The translations under genes were made by a program, and so were the position numbers. From positions 62,001 to 126,000 of the forward strand of contig WHTK01000004.1 in the NCBI GenBank assembly GCA_009377745.1: DNA of 64,000 nt, written 5' to 3'. The notes below the pieces were generated by a model, which ran no database searches, was not told the origin of the DNA, and saw only the letters and a program-made list of their open reading frames with translations. This document shows positions 17,729 to 25,693 of the stretch, in pieces. The first letter of the stretch is position 1. Each line of letters starts with the position of its first letter. The DNA comes from Dehalococcoidia bacterium. GTDB lineage: Bacteria; Chloroflexota; Dehalococcoidia; DSTF01; WHTK01.

Positions 17729-18355
17729 TTACAGTTGCGTTGCCCAGTCGCCCGATTGAAAGGCTGCGAGGGCCTCCTGGTAGTCCTCCGGCGTGTTGAG
17801 ATCGACATCCACCGCGTCGCTTTCGACGTCGATCGAGCCGGCTTCGGCGACGTGGCGGTCGATCACGGCGCGCAGTCCCAGAGAGGCTTCATCCACGGCG
17901 CGCAACTCCGGCAGCAACGAGCCCGCGACCAGGATGGGATGGCCGAAGCCGCTCGGAAAGCGCGGCGAAACGATGAGGGCGTGCGTCTCTCGCCAGCGCT
18001 CGACAAGCCGGCGCGAGAGCCAGGCCGGGCGCGGCTGGTCGACGCCGAGGATCAGCAGCGCGTCCACGGGTTCCTCTATGGCCTCGGCGCCACGGCGCAG
18101 GGAGGATGCGCGTCCTTCGCGATAAACCTCGTTGACGACGACGCGGGCCGTCTCAGGCACGGCGAGCCGGATGCTCTCTGCATCATGGCCGAGGACGACC
18201 ACGATCTCCGCGGCGCCGGCGTGCTGCAGCTGCCCCACCTGCCAGTCGATCAGGGTGCGTCCGGCCCAGTGCAGGAGCTGCTTGGGCCGGCCCATGCGCG
18301 TGGACTCGCCGGCCGCGAGGAGGATGGCGGCTATGCGCTCGGGATGGTTGATCAC
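17729..18355 (-). CDS. MobA/MocA-like nucleotidyltransferase
   Basis: A 208-residue NTP-transferase of the MobA-like superfamily. The signature LLAAGESTRMGRPKQLL at about 12-28 carries the nucleotide-binding loop and Lys. LILGVDQPRP at about 100 supplies the metal-binding Asp, and GFGHPIL follows. The combination resembles MocA-type molybdenum cofactor cytidylyl/guanylyltransferases. The C-terminal DLNTPEDYQEAL is typical of the family. No molybdoenzyme genes are present here, so the substrate could be another phosphosugar or cofactor. It lies 23 bp downstream of the RNase HI gene on the same strand. Confidence 0.85.
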   Translation of the reverse strand: MINHPERIAAILLAAGESTRMGRPKQLLHWAGRTLIDWQVGQLQHAGAAEIVVVLGHDAESIRLAVPETARVVVNEVYREGRASSLRRGAEAIEEPVDALLILGVDQPRPAWLSRRLVERWRETHALIVSPRFPSGFGHPILVAGSLLPELRAVDEASLGLRAVIDRHVAEAGSIDVESDAVDVDLNTPEDYQEALAAFQSGDWATQL

Positions 18356-18378
18356 GGCCCTAGTTTAGCGGCGATTCC

Positions 18379-18792
18379 CTACGGCGCGCGGTCTAAGGCC
18401 TGGTTGGCGAGGGCATCGGCGTGTTTGTTCTGGGCGCGGGGCACGTGGCGGAAGACGACCTCGTCGAACTGGGTGCGCAGGGCCAGTACGCGGTTGTGCA
18501 GCGGGATCAGCGCCGGGTTCTTCACCCGGTAGCGGCCGATAGCCTGACGCACGATAAGCTCCGAGTCCATACGCACCTCAACGCGCCTGGCGCCGAGAGC
18601 GAGCGCCGCTTCGAGGACGGCGACGAGCGCTTTGTATTCGGCGACGTTGTTGGTGGTGACTCCCAGAGTCTCTGAGACCTCGTGGACGACGCGGCCGTCG
18701 AGGTCGATGACGACGCCACCGATCGAAGCGGGGCCGGGGTTGCCGCGCGAAGCGCCGTCAGAGTAGACCACCCAGGTCTCGGGCTGGGTCAC
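18379..18792 (-). CDS. ribonuclease HI family protein
   Basis: A 137-residue RNase H fold enzyme that would cleave RNA in RNA:DNA hybrids. The four catalytic carboxylates are all visible: Asp12 in YSDGASRGNPGP, Glu52 in NNVAEYKAL, Asp76 in RMDSELI and Asp126 in NKHADALAN. It lacks the basic-protrusion segment of E. coli RnhA and is of the short, archaeal/actinobacterial-like type. It forms a same-strand series with the MobA-like gene downstream and the recombinase-like/zinc-ribbon pair upstream. Confidence 0.92.
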   Translation of the reverse strand: MTQPETWVVYSDGASRGNPGPASIGGVVIDLDGRVVHEVSETLGVTTNNVAEYKALVAVLEAALALGARRVEVRMDSELIVRQAIGRYRVKNPALIPLHNRVLALRTQFDEVVFRHVPRAQNKHADALANQALDRAP

Positions 18793-18906
18793 GAGACTGC
18801 CTCACCAGAAGCAGCGTACATCGATAACGGGGCGTCAAAGGTTGCCACGCCTCGACTACGTCGATGGCTCGCAACGACAGATACATGGCTTGATAGGCCA
18901 CCAGGA

Positions 18907-18938
18907 GTTTGCCCGTATGCCAGTTTGCCCGTATGCCC
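18907..18938. repeat. 16-bp tandem direct repeat, two copies
   Basis: GTTTGCCCGTATGCC followed by A or C, twice in immediate succession, in the 175-bp gap between the RNase HI start and the recombinase-like stop. It could be a small variable-number repeat. Confidence 0.7.
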
Positions 18939-18967
18939 GGGGGTGGTGGCGGTTGCTGGCAGGGCCG

Positions 18968-20428
18968 TCACGGCTTGAGGAGGACCTGCACGTCCTCGTC
19001 GGAGACCTTGACCTGCTCGACGAGCTCACGCAGGAGCTGCTGACGTTCGCTGAGGTCCAGGGTCTCCCACTGCGAGACGAGCAGCTCCAGGGCGGCGTTG
19101 CGAGTGCGGCGGCGCTCGACGGCGGAGGAATAGTGCTCGGCGCGCCATTCGGCGTCACGCAGTTCCTCTTCGGCCTTCAGGCGCTCCTCGGCCAGGGGCA
19201 TTCCCTGCGTGCGCAGCTTCTCGCTGCTGAGCTTGACTCCGGCCGCGGCTTCGAGGCTACGGCTGAGGCGGCGATCGATCTGCTGCAGGCGCTCTCGCAG
19301 GCGCCGGGCTTCCGCCTGCCACTGGGCAATGACGGCGCCGTCGTCGCCGGCGGTGGCGAGACTTCGGGGGTCGAGGTTGGCGAGTTGCTGGTGGACGTTC
19401 TCTTCCAGCTCCTCGGCGCGCTGGGTGTTGTAGGTGCAGGTGCCGCGGTTGGTGCGCGACTCGCACTGGTAGTAGCGATAGGAAGCGGACTGGGCGCTGC
19501 CATCGCTGCGGCGGGTCCAGGCCTGGCGGCGGCTGACGCCGATCATCCTGTTGCCACAGCTGCCGCAGGCCGCGAGGCCGGAGAGCAGGAAGCCACTGAC
19601 GGTGCGCGGCGAGTAGTTGGTGCGGCGGTCGCTGAGGCGTTCCTGGACATGACGGAAGTCGTCCGGGGAGACAAGCGCGGGGTGGGTGCCGGGGACGCGT
19701 ACGCCGAGCCGCTGGTAAGTGCCGAGGTAGGCGCGATTGCGGAGGATGTCTCGGATGCTGACCATGCTCCAGGCGCCGTTGCGGCGGGTGCGCAGCCCTT
19801 CTTCGTTGAGGCGCCGGGCAATCAGCCGGATGCCGAGCCCTTCTTGCAGATAGAGCTTAAAGATGTAGCGCACCACAACGGCCTCGTCGTCCACCAGCTC
19901 CAGGCGGTTGCGGGAGCCGACGTGGTAGCCGTAGGGCGGCCGGCCCAGGACCTCGCCACGGACGGCCTTGCGGTGCAGGGCAGAGCGGACCTTGTCGCGC
20001 ATGCCATCGTCCCTGCCTGCCGACCAGCTTTCGAGGACGATGCCGAGGGCGTCGGCGCCGTCCTCAGCCGTGGCGTCCATGAACTGCACTTTGGCGCCTA
20101 GACGCTCGATCTGGAGGCAGCGCGCCACCGCGACGACCGTATCGTCCGCCAGTGTCGCGGGTGAGGGCGTGACAATGCTGATGAAGCCCTTCTCGGGCCG
20201 CTTGAGGTACTCGATCAGCTGGCCGAAGGCGGTCGTAGCGCCCTTCGCTTCCTCGGCAAACGTGGTCGCAACCTCGAATCCCTGGGCCTCGCAATAGTCA
20301 AGGAAGCGGCGGTTCTGGCGGCCGATGCTCTCGGCGGCAGGGGCGCGGCCAGTTCGAGGGGCGCTCTCGGCCCTAATCTTAGCCACTGACGACGGGGCAG
20401 CTTCACGGAAATAACCGACCGCCCGCAT
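18968..20428 (-). CDS. serine-recombinase-like protein lacking the catalytic serine
   Basis: A 486-residue protein with the layout of a large serine recombinase. It has an N-terminal resolvase domain (1-150), the recombinase domain with PPYGY (164-168), a zinc ribbon (CGSCG at 288-292 with later C322 and C331), and a long coiled coil (about 345-450). The active site is altered. Tyr6 and Arg8 of the usual Y-x-R-x-S are present, but position 10 is Ala (YFREAA). The usual DRLxR segment is replaced by SPATLADD near 89-96. It is therefore probably not an active strand-exchange enzyme. It starts 3 nt after the zinc-ribbon gene stop, suggesting a shared role rather than mobility. Confidence 0.8.
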   Translation of the reverse strand: MRAVGYFREAAPSSVAKIRAESAPRTGRAPAAESIGRQNRRFLDYCEAQGFEVATTFAEEAKGATTAFGQLIEYLKRPEKGFISIVTPSPATLADDTVVAVARCLQIERLGAKVQFMDATAEDGADALGIVLESWSAGRDDGMRDKVRSALHRKAVRGEVLGRPPYGYHVGSRNRLELVDDEAVVVRYIFKLYLQEGLGIRLIARRLNEEGLRTRRNGAWSMVSIRDILRNRAYLGTYQRLGVRVPGTHPALVSPDDFRHVQERLSDRRTNYSPRTVSGFLLSGLAACGSCGNRMIGVSRRQAWTRRSDGSAQSASYRYYQCESRTNRGTCTYNTQRAEELEENVHQQLANLDPRSLATAGDDGAVIAQWQAEARRLRERLQQIDRRLSRSLEAAAGVKLSSEKLRTQGMPLAEERLKAEEELRDAEWRAEHYSSAVERRRTRNAALELLVSQWETLDLSERQQLLRELVEQVKVSDEDVQVLLKP

Positions 20429-20431
20429 GCT

Positions 20432-21133
20432 TTAGCTACCGACGAGGATGCGCTCGCACCTCGGGCACTGGACGAGGGTGGCGCCGGTACGGACACGCTG
20501 GACGACGTGAGTTGGAAGGCTGACGCGGCAACCCTGGCAGGTAGTGCGCTCTATCCGGGCGACGCCGCGGCCCTGCTTCGCTTTGCGGAGATTCTCGTAA
20601 AGGCCGAGCGCGGAGCGGTCCATGCCCTGCGTGCGCAGGCTGCGTTCCTCCTGGAGGCGGGCGCTCTCCTGCTGGGCCTGGGTCTGATCGGCGCGCAGAC
20701 GTTCCTGGTCGGCCTGCCAGTCGATCTCCGTCCGGCGCAGGCCGCCCTGAGCCGCGTTGAGGGCGCCGGTGGCAGCCTCCACGGTTTCGATAAGGCTCAG
20801 GGCCTCGTCGTCCAGGACGCGGCGGCGCGCCTTGAGGCCTTCGTCCTCCTTCTGCAGGTCGGTCAGCTCCTTGGGGTTGCGGACCGAGCCGCCGTAAAGC
20901 CTCTCTTCGAGCGGCTTGATCTTGGCGTCGAGGTCGGTCAGCTTGATGTCGAGGTCATGCTGCTGGCGCCTCAGGCCATCGAGGGCGGCGGTGGCCTCGG
21001 CGACGGTCTCGCGGGCGGCGATCAGCGCCTCGGTCTCGGCCAGGCGCGACTCGATATCGGCGATCAGGGCGCGACGGGCATCGTGCTTGAGGTCAAGCTC
21101 CTGAAGGGCGAAGAGGTCGGCGGGACTTGTCAT
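20432..21133 (-). CDS. C4-type zinc ribbon coiled-coil protein
   Basis: A 233-residue protein. Residues about 8-180 form a long antiparallel coiled coil rich in Glu, Arg and Leu. The C-terminus is a zinc ribbon with Cys199-x2-Cys202 (CQGC) and Cys223-x2-Cys226 (CPRC). This is the widespread 'C4-type zinc ribbon' family (PF02591, CT398/HP0958-like), proposed to bind nucleic acid or act as a chaperone-like scaffold. It is the first gene of an apparent operon with the recombinase-like gene 3 nt downstream. ATG at 21133. Confidence 0.88.
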   Translation of the reverse strand: MTSPADLFALQELDLKHDARRALIADIESRLAETEALIAARETVAEATAALDGLRRQQHDLDIKLTDLDAKIKPLEERLYGGSVRNPKELTDLQKEDEGLKARRRVLDDEALSLIETVEAATGALNAAQGGLRRTEIDWQADQERLRADQTQAQQESARLQEERSLRTQGMDRSALGLYENLRKAKQGRGVARIERTTCQGCRVSLPTHVVQRVRTGATLVQCPRCERILVGS

Positions 21134-21406
21134 AATTTAGGGTGCGGCAGTGGCTGCCGGGTACCGCTTTAAGGGCTGTGGTTGGCGCGTTGACAGCAGC
21201 AAGGATCCGGAGAGAGGCCGGCCTACCTTTGCCCCTGCCTGCCTGCTCGTCGGGATTATAGGCGGCGTGGTTCGAGCGTACAAGGCAAAGTCTGGCGAAT
21301 GGCTGACAGGCTTGCGGATGGATGAGGGTTGCTCTCCCCTCGCGGTATGAGAAGAGCTAGCCGCCCTGTCCTCGACTGCGAGCCAGGGCGCCGAACACCT
21401 AACTTG
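21134..21406. other. intergenic region with no visible gene
   Basis: Between the zinc-ribbon gene (minus) and the toxin-antitoxin pair (plus). I see no convincing ORF, hairpin or RNA motif; the only signal is the AT-rich promoter at its right end. Confidence 0.6.
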
Positions 21407-21435
21407 TACTACAAAATTAGTAGTATAATATTGCC
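21407..21435 (+). promoter_or_regulatory. leaderless promoter with overlapping palindromic operator (toxin-antitoxin)
   Basis: A perfect -10 box TATAAT at 21424-21429 ends only 6 nt before the ATG at 21436, so transcription should start at or next to the start codon (leaderless mRNA). An inverted repeat TACTAC (21407-21412) and GTAGTA (21420-21425) with a 7-nt AT centre overlaps the promoter core. That is the expected arrangement for autorepression by a ribbon-helix-helix antitoxin. The -35 is not clear (TTGTAC is too close). Confidence 0.65.
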
Positions 21436-21729
21436 ATGAGAACGGACAGAGATCGAGGTCACGGGCCTGATCTGGGACACGCAGAACGGGCTAAACTGGC
21501 GGCGCATGGTGTCACCCCGGAGGACATAGAGGCCGTCCTCGACAATGAACCTCGATTCTTTGTCGACCTTCCTGGACGCTCCGCTGATCGTGTAATGCTC
21601 GGTCCTGACCTTGAAGGGCGCTTCTTTTTCGCGCCGATGGTGCCCGCGCCAGTCGAAGGTTATTGGTACGTCGTGACAGCGTATCGGGTGGAGCGCCGGC
21701 GTGGACTGAAGCTCCATGAAGGAGGCTGA
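21436..21729 (+). CDS. BrnT-like toxin (putative RNase)
   Basis: A 97-residue protein resembling BrnT toxins: a start-proximal K-x-x-x-HGV-T-PEDIEAVL block (about 20-35), an ADRVMLGPDLEGRFFF strand pair, then a YVVTAYRVERR segment where BrnT has its Arg-containing ISAR strand. The match is weak at the ends, so it may be a divergent member. It is directly followed by the antitoxin-like gene (adjacent stop and start), and no Shine-Dalgarno precedes it because the message is likely leaderless. Toxin action on RNA is inferred from the family. Confidence 0.6.
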   Translation: MRTDRDRGHGPDLGHAERAKLAAHGVTPEDIEAVLDNEPRFFVDLPGRSADRVMLGPDLEGRFFFAPMVPAPVEGYWYVVTAYRVERRRGLKLHEGG

Positions 21730-22056
21730 ATGATGCAGGAATCAACTGACGACATCGCTCGTCGCTACGACAAGATGATTGAAGAAAAGACGGAAGGCGA
21801 AAGCCTTGTGTCTATCAAGGCGCGGGTGAAGAAGAACGCGGACGTTGTCTACTCGACTCGTTATTCGAAGGATGAAATAGCCCTCATCCGCAAAGCCGCC
21901 CAGAAGCGAGGTCTCCCGCCCTCGGCATTCATTCGCACGGCAGCGCTCGCAGCCGCGGCCGGTGAGTTGGATTTGGCAGCTGCCCGCAAGGTGGCGGTGG
22001 TGCAGGAAGTGCAGGCAAAAGCACGAGATCTTGCTGAAGCGGCCAGCAAACTATAA
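21730..22056 (+). CDS. putative antitoxin with ribbon-helix-helix-like segment
   Basis: A 108-residue partner of the BrnT-like gene, starting at ATG 21730 or 21733 behind GAAGGAGG. The central part VVYSTRYSKDEIALIRKAAQKRG followed by LPPSAFIRTAALA (about 38-75) has the strand-helix-helix pattern of CopG/RHH DNA-binding proteins. The C-terminal helix is Ala/Lys/Glu-rich. It should bind the palindrome over its own promoter and neutralise the upstream gene product. Order toxin-then-antitoxin with immediate adjacency is the BrnTA arrangement. Function is by analogy. Confidence 0.6.
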   Translation: MMQESTDDIARRYDKMIEEKTEGESLVSIKARVKKNADVVYSTRYSKDEIALIRKAAQKRGLPPSAFIRTAALAAAAGELDLAAARKVAVVQEVQAKARDLAEAASKL

Positions 22057-22121
22057 GCCGGCTGACGAAGAGTAGACCGCGTTGACCGGCTAAGAGGTAG
22101 CCCCTATTCTTTAGATTGGCA

Positions 22122-22748
22122 ATGCTATTCAACGTCTCAGGGCTCATGCAGGAGGGTATCGGCGCGACGCGCCGGCATAGCGTCCAGGGCACCCTGACCA
22201 GCGAAGAGCACGGTCCGGAACGTCTTTCCGGCGATATTGAGCTGCTGCGGACGAAGGACGGCGTACTGGTGCGGGCGCACCTGAACCTCGTCGATCCGGA
22301 GACCTGCAGCCGGTGCTTGAAGCCACTGGAAGAGACGCTACAGATCGACTTCGAAGAGGAGTTTCAGGCCACGCTCGACCTGCGCAGCGGCCAGGTGGTG
22401 CGAGAGCCGCTGGACCCGGACGCCTTCACTATCGACGAGCACCACATGCTCGACCTTACGGAAGCAGTAAGGCAATATCGTGAAGCGTCGGCCGAGATGC
22501 AGCCGCTGTGCAAGCCGGACTGTCGCGGTCTCTGCCCCAACTGCGGCAGAGACCTCAACGCCGGCGGCTGCGATTGCAACAGCGGCCCCGTCGATAACCG
22601 CTGGGCTGGTCTGGCGGAGCTGCTCGGCGAGGGCGGCGAACAGAAAGATAGGCCGCCGTCTGGCGGCGCGAGTGGTGGTGGCGGGACGATGGGTAGAGGC
22701 CGGCGCTCGCGGCCGAAAATGGCTTATTCGAGAAGAGGGAAGGACTAA
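22122..22748 (+). CDS. DUF177/YceD family protein
   Basis: About 208 residues, with the YceD (DUF177) core: strands around SGDIELLRTKDGVLVRAHL, the conserved CSRCLKPLEETLQIDFEEEF block, a D-x-x-D-L-x-E region and the C-terminal metal-binding-like CKPDCRGLCPNCGRDLN. In most bacteria this gene precedes rpmF, as here (3 nt gap), and is linked to 23S rRNA accumulation. The C-terminus adds ~35 Gly/Arg-rich residues beyond the usual length. I prefer ATG 22122 over the TTG at 22116. Confidence 0.88.
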   Translation: MLFNVSGLMQEGIGATRRHSVQGTLTSEEHGPERLSGDIELLRTKDGVLVRAHLNLVDPETCSRCLKPLEETLQIDFEEEFQATLDLRSGQVVREPLDPDAFTIDEHHMLDLTEAVRQYREASAEMQPLCKPDCRGLCPNCGRDLNAGGCDCNSGPVDNRWAGLAELLGEGGEQKDRPPSGGASGGGGTMGRGRRSRPKMAYSRRGKD

Positions 22749-22751
22749 CCT

Positions 22752-22949
22752 GTGCCCCCACTACCAAAGAAACGATATCCCAAAGCACGCCAGGGCAAGC
22801 GCCGGAGCCACCTGGCGCTGAAGCTTACCGGCCTGACCCGCTGTCCGCAGTGCCGGAACATGCGGCGGCCGCACCACGTATGCCCCGTTTGCGGCTACTA
22901 CAAGGGTCGGGAGGCCGTCGAGGTCCAGGGCCCGAGCGTTGGGGAGTAG
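22752..22949 (+). CDS. rpmF: 50S ribosomal protein L32
   Basis: A 65-residue ribosomal protein with the characteristic start PLPKKRYPKARQGKRRSH and a zinc-binding form: CPQC at about 31-34 and CPVCGYY at about 44-50, i.e. the Zn-replete C+ paralogue. GTG start directly after the DUF177 gene. Ends ~90 bp before fabD. Confidence 0.95.
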   Translation: MPPLPKKRYPKARQGKRRSHLALKLTGLTRCPQCRNMRRPHHVCPVCGYYKGREAVEVQGPSVGE

Positions 22950-23038
22950 CCAGAACCGCGAGCAAAGCAGCGATCTCAGACTTCGACTGAGCGCGCAGTG
23001 CCTTAGCTTTTCTGCCTCCCCATGCCGAGGAACTCGCG

Positions 23039-24004
23039 TTGGCGGATAGCCAGCCGCGTTTTCTACCCGGACCCCAGGACGGGGCGATTGCCTGGCTCTT
23101 TCCCGGCCAGGGCGCCCAGGAGCCCGGCATGGGCCGCGACCTCTTCGATGGGTCAGCCGCGGCGCGGCAGGTGTTCGAGACGGCGGACAGGGTGCTCGGC
23201 TACGAGCTGACGCGCGTCTGCTTCGAGGGGACGGAAGAACGCCTGCGCCAGACCGAATACGCCCAGCCCGCGATCTTCACGGCCAGCCTCGCCTGCCTCG
23301 CCGCCGCCATCGAGAGCGGCAAGATCGGTGAGCGTCCGGCGTTCATGGCCGGCCACAGTTTGGGCGAGTACAGCGCTTTGGTGGCAGCCGGGGCAATGAG
23401 CTTCGAGGAAGGGCTGCTGCTGCTGCAAGAGCGCGCGCGCCTGATGGCCTCGGCCGGAGCCGAGAACCCTGGCGCGCTGGCGGCCATCATTGGCCTGGAC
23501 GAAGAGGCCGTGATTCAGATCTGCCTCGATCTCGACATCGACCCTTGCAACCTCAACCTACCGAACCAGACCGTGGTGGGCGGCACGCGCGAGGCCATCG
23601 CCACTGCAATCGATCTGGCGAAGGAGCGCGGCGCCCAGCGCGCCATCGAGCTCAACGTCAGCGGCGCTTTTCACAGCCGGCTGATGCAGCCCGCCGTGCC
23701 CGGCCTCGTCGATGCCGCCGTAAAGGCGAAGATCGGCGAGCCTCAAGTGCCGGTGGTAGCCAACGCCACCGCCCGCCCTCTGACTTCGGCGCAGGAGATC
23801 GAGCAGGAGCTGGGAGTGCAGATTGCTAACCCGGTGCGCTGGCATGAGTCGATTACACTGATGGCGGCGGCGGGCGTCACGAGCTTCATTGAATTCGGGC
23901 CGGGACGCGTGTTGACCGGCCTGGTAAAGCGCCTTGTCCCCGGAGCCCAGATCACGAACATCAGCAGCCTGGCGGACGTTAGCAACACGAAAGCAACGGT
24001 GTAA
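23039..24004 (+). CDS. fabD: malonyl-CoA:ACP transacylase
   Basis: A 321-residue FabD that moves malonyl from CoA to acyl carrier protein. It shows LFPGQGAQEPGMG at about 20-33, the nucleophile Ser107 in GHSLGEYSAL, a GAFHSRLM block with the catalytic His212, and the C-terminal FIEFGPGRVLTGLVKR. The start is TTG 23039 with GAGGAA 6-7 nt upstream. The same operon carries fabG, nusB and acpP. Unlike many Gram-positive clusters, plsX and fabH do not lie between rpmF and fabD. Confidence 0.96.
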   Translation: MADSQPRFLPGPQDGAIAWLFPGQGAQEPGMGRDLFDGSAAARQVFETADRVLGYELTRVCFEGTEERLRQTEYAQPAIFTASLACLAAAIESGKIGERPAFMAGHSLGEYSALVAAGAMSFEEGLLLLQERARLMASAGAENPGALAAIIGLDEEAVIQICLDLDIDPCNLNLPNQTVVGGTREAIATAIDLAKERGAQRAIELNVSGAFHSRLMQPAVPGLVDAAVKAKIGEPQVPVVANATARPLTSAQEIEQELGVQIANPVRWHESITLMAAAGVTSFIEFGPGRVLTGLVKRLVPGAQITNISSLADVSNTKATV

Positions 24005-24007
24005 TCC

Positions 24008-24751
24008 GTGTTCAGACTCGATGGTAAAGCAGCTATCGTTACCGGGGGTAGCCGCAACATCGGCCGGGCGATAACGATCTCGCTGGCGACGGCGGGAGCT
24101 GACGTGATCGTCAACTACCTCTCCAATGACGAGACAGCGGAAGAGACCGTGAAGATGGTCGCCGAGCTAGGCCGTCAGGCGATCCTGGTCAAGGGCGATG
24201 TCAATGACCCGGAAATCGCGCAGCGGGCCGTCGATGAGGCTATACAGCGCTTCGGTCACCTGGACATCCTCGTCAACAACGCCGGCCGCACCTATGACAA
24301 CCTACTGGTCCGTATGTCGGACGAGGAATGGGACCTGGCGATTGAGACCAACCTGCGCAGCGTCTTTCTCTGGACGCGCGCGGCGATGCGGCCGATGCTA
24401 CGGCAGCGCTTTGGCCGGATCGTCAATATCAGCAGCATCGATGGGTTGGTGGGCAACGCCGGCCAGTCGAACTACTCCGCGGCGAAGGCCGGGCAGATCG
24501 GCTTCACCCGCTCCCTGGCGCGCGAGGTGGCATCCCGCGGCATCACGGTCAACGCCGTCGCGCCGGGCATCGTCATGTCGAGCATGACCGAGGTCTTGAA
24601 CGAGAAGCAGTGGGAGCAGATCATCTCCCGCGTACCCATGGGCCGCGATGGCAAACCCGATGAGATCGCGCCGATCGTCACCTTCCTCGCCTCGGACGAA
24701 GCCTCCTATATCACGGGTCAGGTCGTCGCCGTCGATGGCGGCCTGACGTAA
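24008..24751 (+). CDS. fabG: 3-oxoacyl-ACP reductase
   Basis: A 247-residue short-chain dehydrogenase with the NAD(P)-binding TGGSRNIG (12-19), NNAG (90-93), catalytic Asn115, Ser143, Tyr156 and Lys160 in S-x12-YSAAK, and the terminal [10 protein letters not shown]. It would reduce 3-ketoacyl-ACP in fatty acid elongation. GTG start 3 nt after the fabD stop indicates tight coupling. Other SDR substrates cannot be excluded, but the fabD/acpP context makes FabG the best call. Confidence 0.94.
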   Translation: MFRLDGKAAIVTGGSRNIGRAITISLATAGADVIVNYLSNDETAEETVKMVAELGRQAILVKGDVNDPEIAQRAVDEAIQRFGHLDILVNNAGRTYDNLLVRMSDEEWDLAIETNLRSVFLWTRAAMRPMLRQRFGRIVNISSIDGLVGNAGQSNYSAAKAGQIGFTRSLAREVASRGITVNAVAPGIVMSSMTEVLNEKQWEQIISRVPMGRDGKPDEIAPIVTFLASDEASYITGQVVAVDGGLT

Positions 24752-24756
24752 CCCGT

Positions 24757-25203
24757 ATGACCACCCCGCGGCGGGGTCAGGCGCCAAGGCGTCACGCGCG
24801 CGAGGTGGTGCTGCAAGCCCTTTACGAGATGGACATCGGCGGGCACGAGCCGGCGGAGGCCCTGGAGCGGCTGATCGTCGAAATGCGCCTGCGCGATGAG
24901 CTGGCGGAGTTCGCGCGACTGCTGCTAACGGGCGTCCTGGACCGGCGGGCGGAGATCGACGCGATGATCGGAAGGACGGCCCCGGCCTGGCCTACGCAGC
25001 AGCTGGCGGCAGTCGACAGGAACATCCTTCGTATTGCGATAAGGGAATGCATAGTAGATAATCTGACTCCGGTCGGAGCAGCCATCAACGAGGCGGTTGA
25101 GCTGGCCAAAAAGTACGGCAGCGATAGCTCCAGCAAGTTCATAAACGGCGTCCTTGGGTCAGTGAGCGCCCCTAACGGCAAGACGGGGCAGGAGGGTGAA
25201 TAG
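24757..25203 (+). CDS. nusB: transcription antitermination factor NusB
   Basis: A 148-residue all-helical protein. The N-terminal [17 protein letters not shown] matches the NusB boxA-RNA-binding helix, and the C-terminal [27 protein letters not shown] is the family signature. It acts with NusE in rRNA antitermination. It lies between fabG and acpP with gaps of 5 and 2 bp, so it is co-transcribed with fatty-acid genes. Confidence 0.95.
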   Translation: MTTPRRGQAPRRHAREVVLQALYEMDIGGHEPAEALERLIVEMRLRDELAEFARLLLTGVLDRRAEIDAMIGRTAPAWPTQQLAAVDRNILRIAIRECIVDNLTPVGAAINEAVELAKKYGSDSSSKFINGVLGSVSAPNGKTGQEGE

Positions 25204-25205
25204 GC

Positions 25206-25466
25206 TTGGCAACCGTCTTTGAGCGCGTCCGTAAGATCATCGTTGACCAGCTAGGCGTGGATGATGAGCAGGTTATCCCGGCCGCGTCTTTCGTCGACGA
25301 CCTCAACGCAGACTCACTCGACCTTGTCGAGCTGATCATGTCTCTCGAGGAGGAGTTCAGCAAGGACGGCAAGCCCCTGGAAATCTCGGACGAAGATGCC
25401 GAGAAGATTGTCACCGTGCAGGACGCCATCGATTACCTGAAAGACCTGGGGATCGAAGACAGCTAA
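25206..25466 (+). CDS. acpP: acyl carrier protein
   Basis: An 86-residue acidic four-helix protein. Ser37 in [18 protein letters not shown] is the 4'-phosphopantetheine attachment site, in the canonical D-S-L context. The start is TTG 25206 two bases after the nusB stop, with GGAGG of the nusB tail serving as ribosome site. It carries growing acyl chains for FabD/FabG. It is the last gene of the cluster, followed by a strong terminator. Confidence 0.96.
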   Translation: MATVFERVRKIIVDQLGVDDEQVIPAASFVDDLNADSLDLVELIMSLEEEFSKDGKPLEISDEDAEKIVTVQDAIDYLKDLGIEDS

Positions 25467-25489
25467 AGACGTCCGTCAGTAGACCTTCC

Positions 25490-25518
25490 AGAAAGCCGGG
25501 CCTCAGGCCCGGCTTTCT
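25490..25518 (+). terminator. strong Rho-independent-type terminator after acpP
   Basis: A perfect 13-bp stem AGAAAGCCGGGCC / GGCCCGGCTTTCT with a TCA loop, 23 nt after the acpP stop. The arm itself supplies the T-rich end. It closes the yceD-to-acpP operon. Confidence 0.88.
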
Positions 25519-25693
25519 GCTATCAGCAGCAAAGGGCAATCGCTCCGGCGGCGTGCGGCGTATTTATGTTTGCGGTACCCTTGGGATGCGGAATCTGATC
25601 TGTCGCGCCGGGAGGCCGGACGCAGGGAAGGCGATGCTGACGATGCTAGAAAATAAACAACCTACGCTGGGACGCAAAGGCAGGTAACGCGCG

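Noticed and set aside
18968..20428. An active integrated mobile element carried by the recombinase
   Set aside because: The catalytic Ser and DRLxR are missing, no cargo or attachment-site pair is visible, and the neighbours are housekeeping-type genes.
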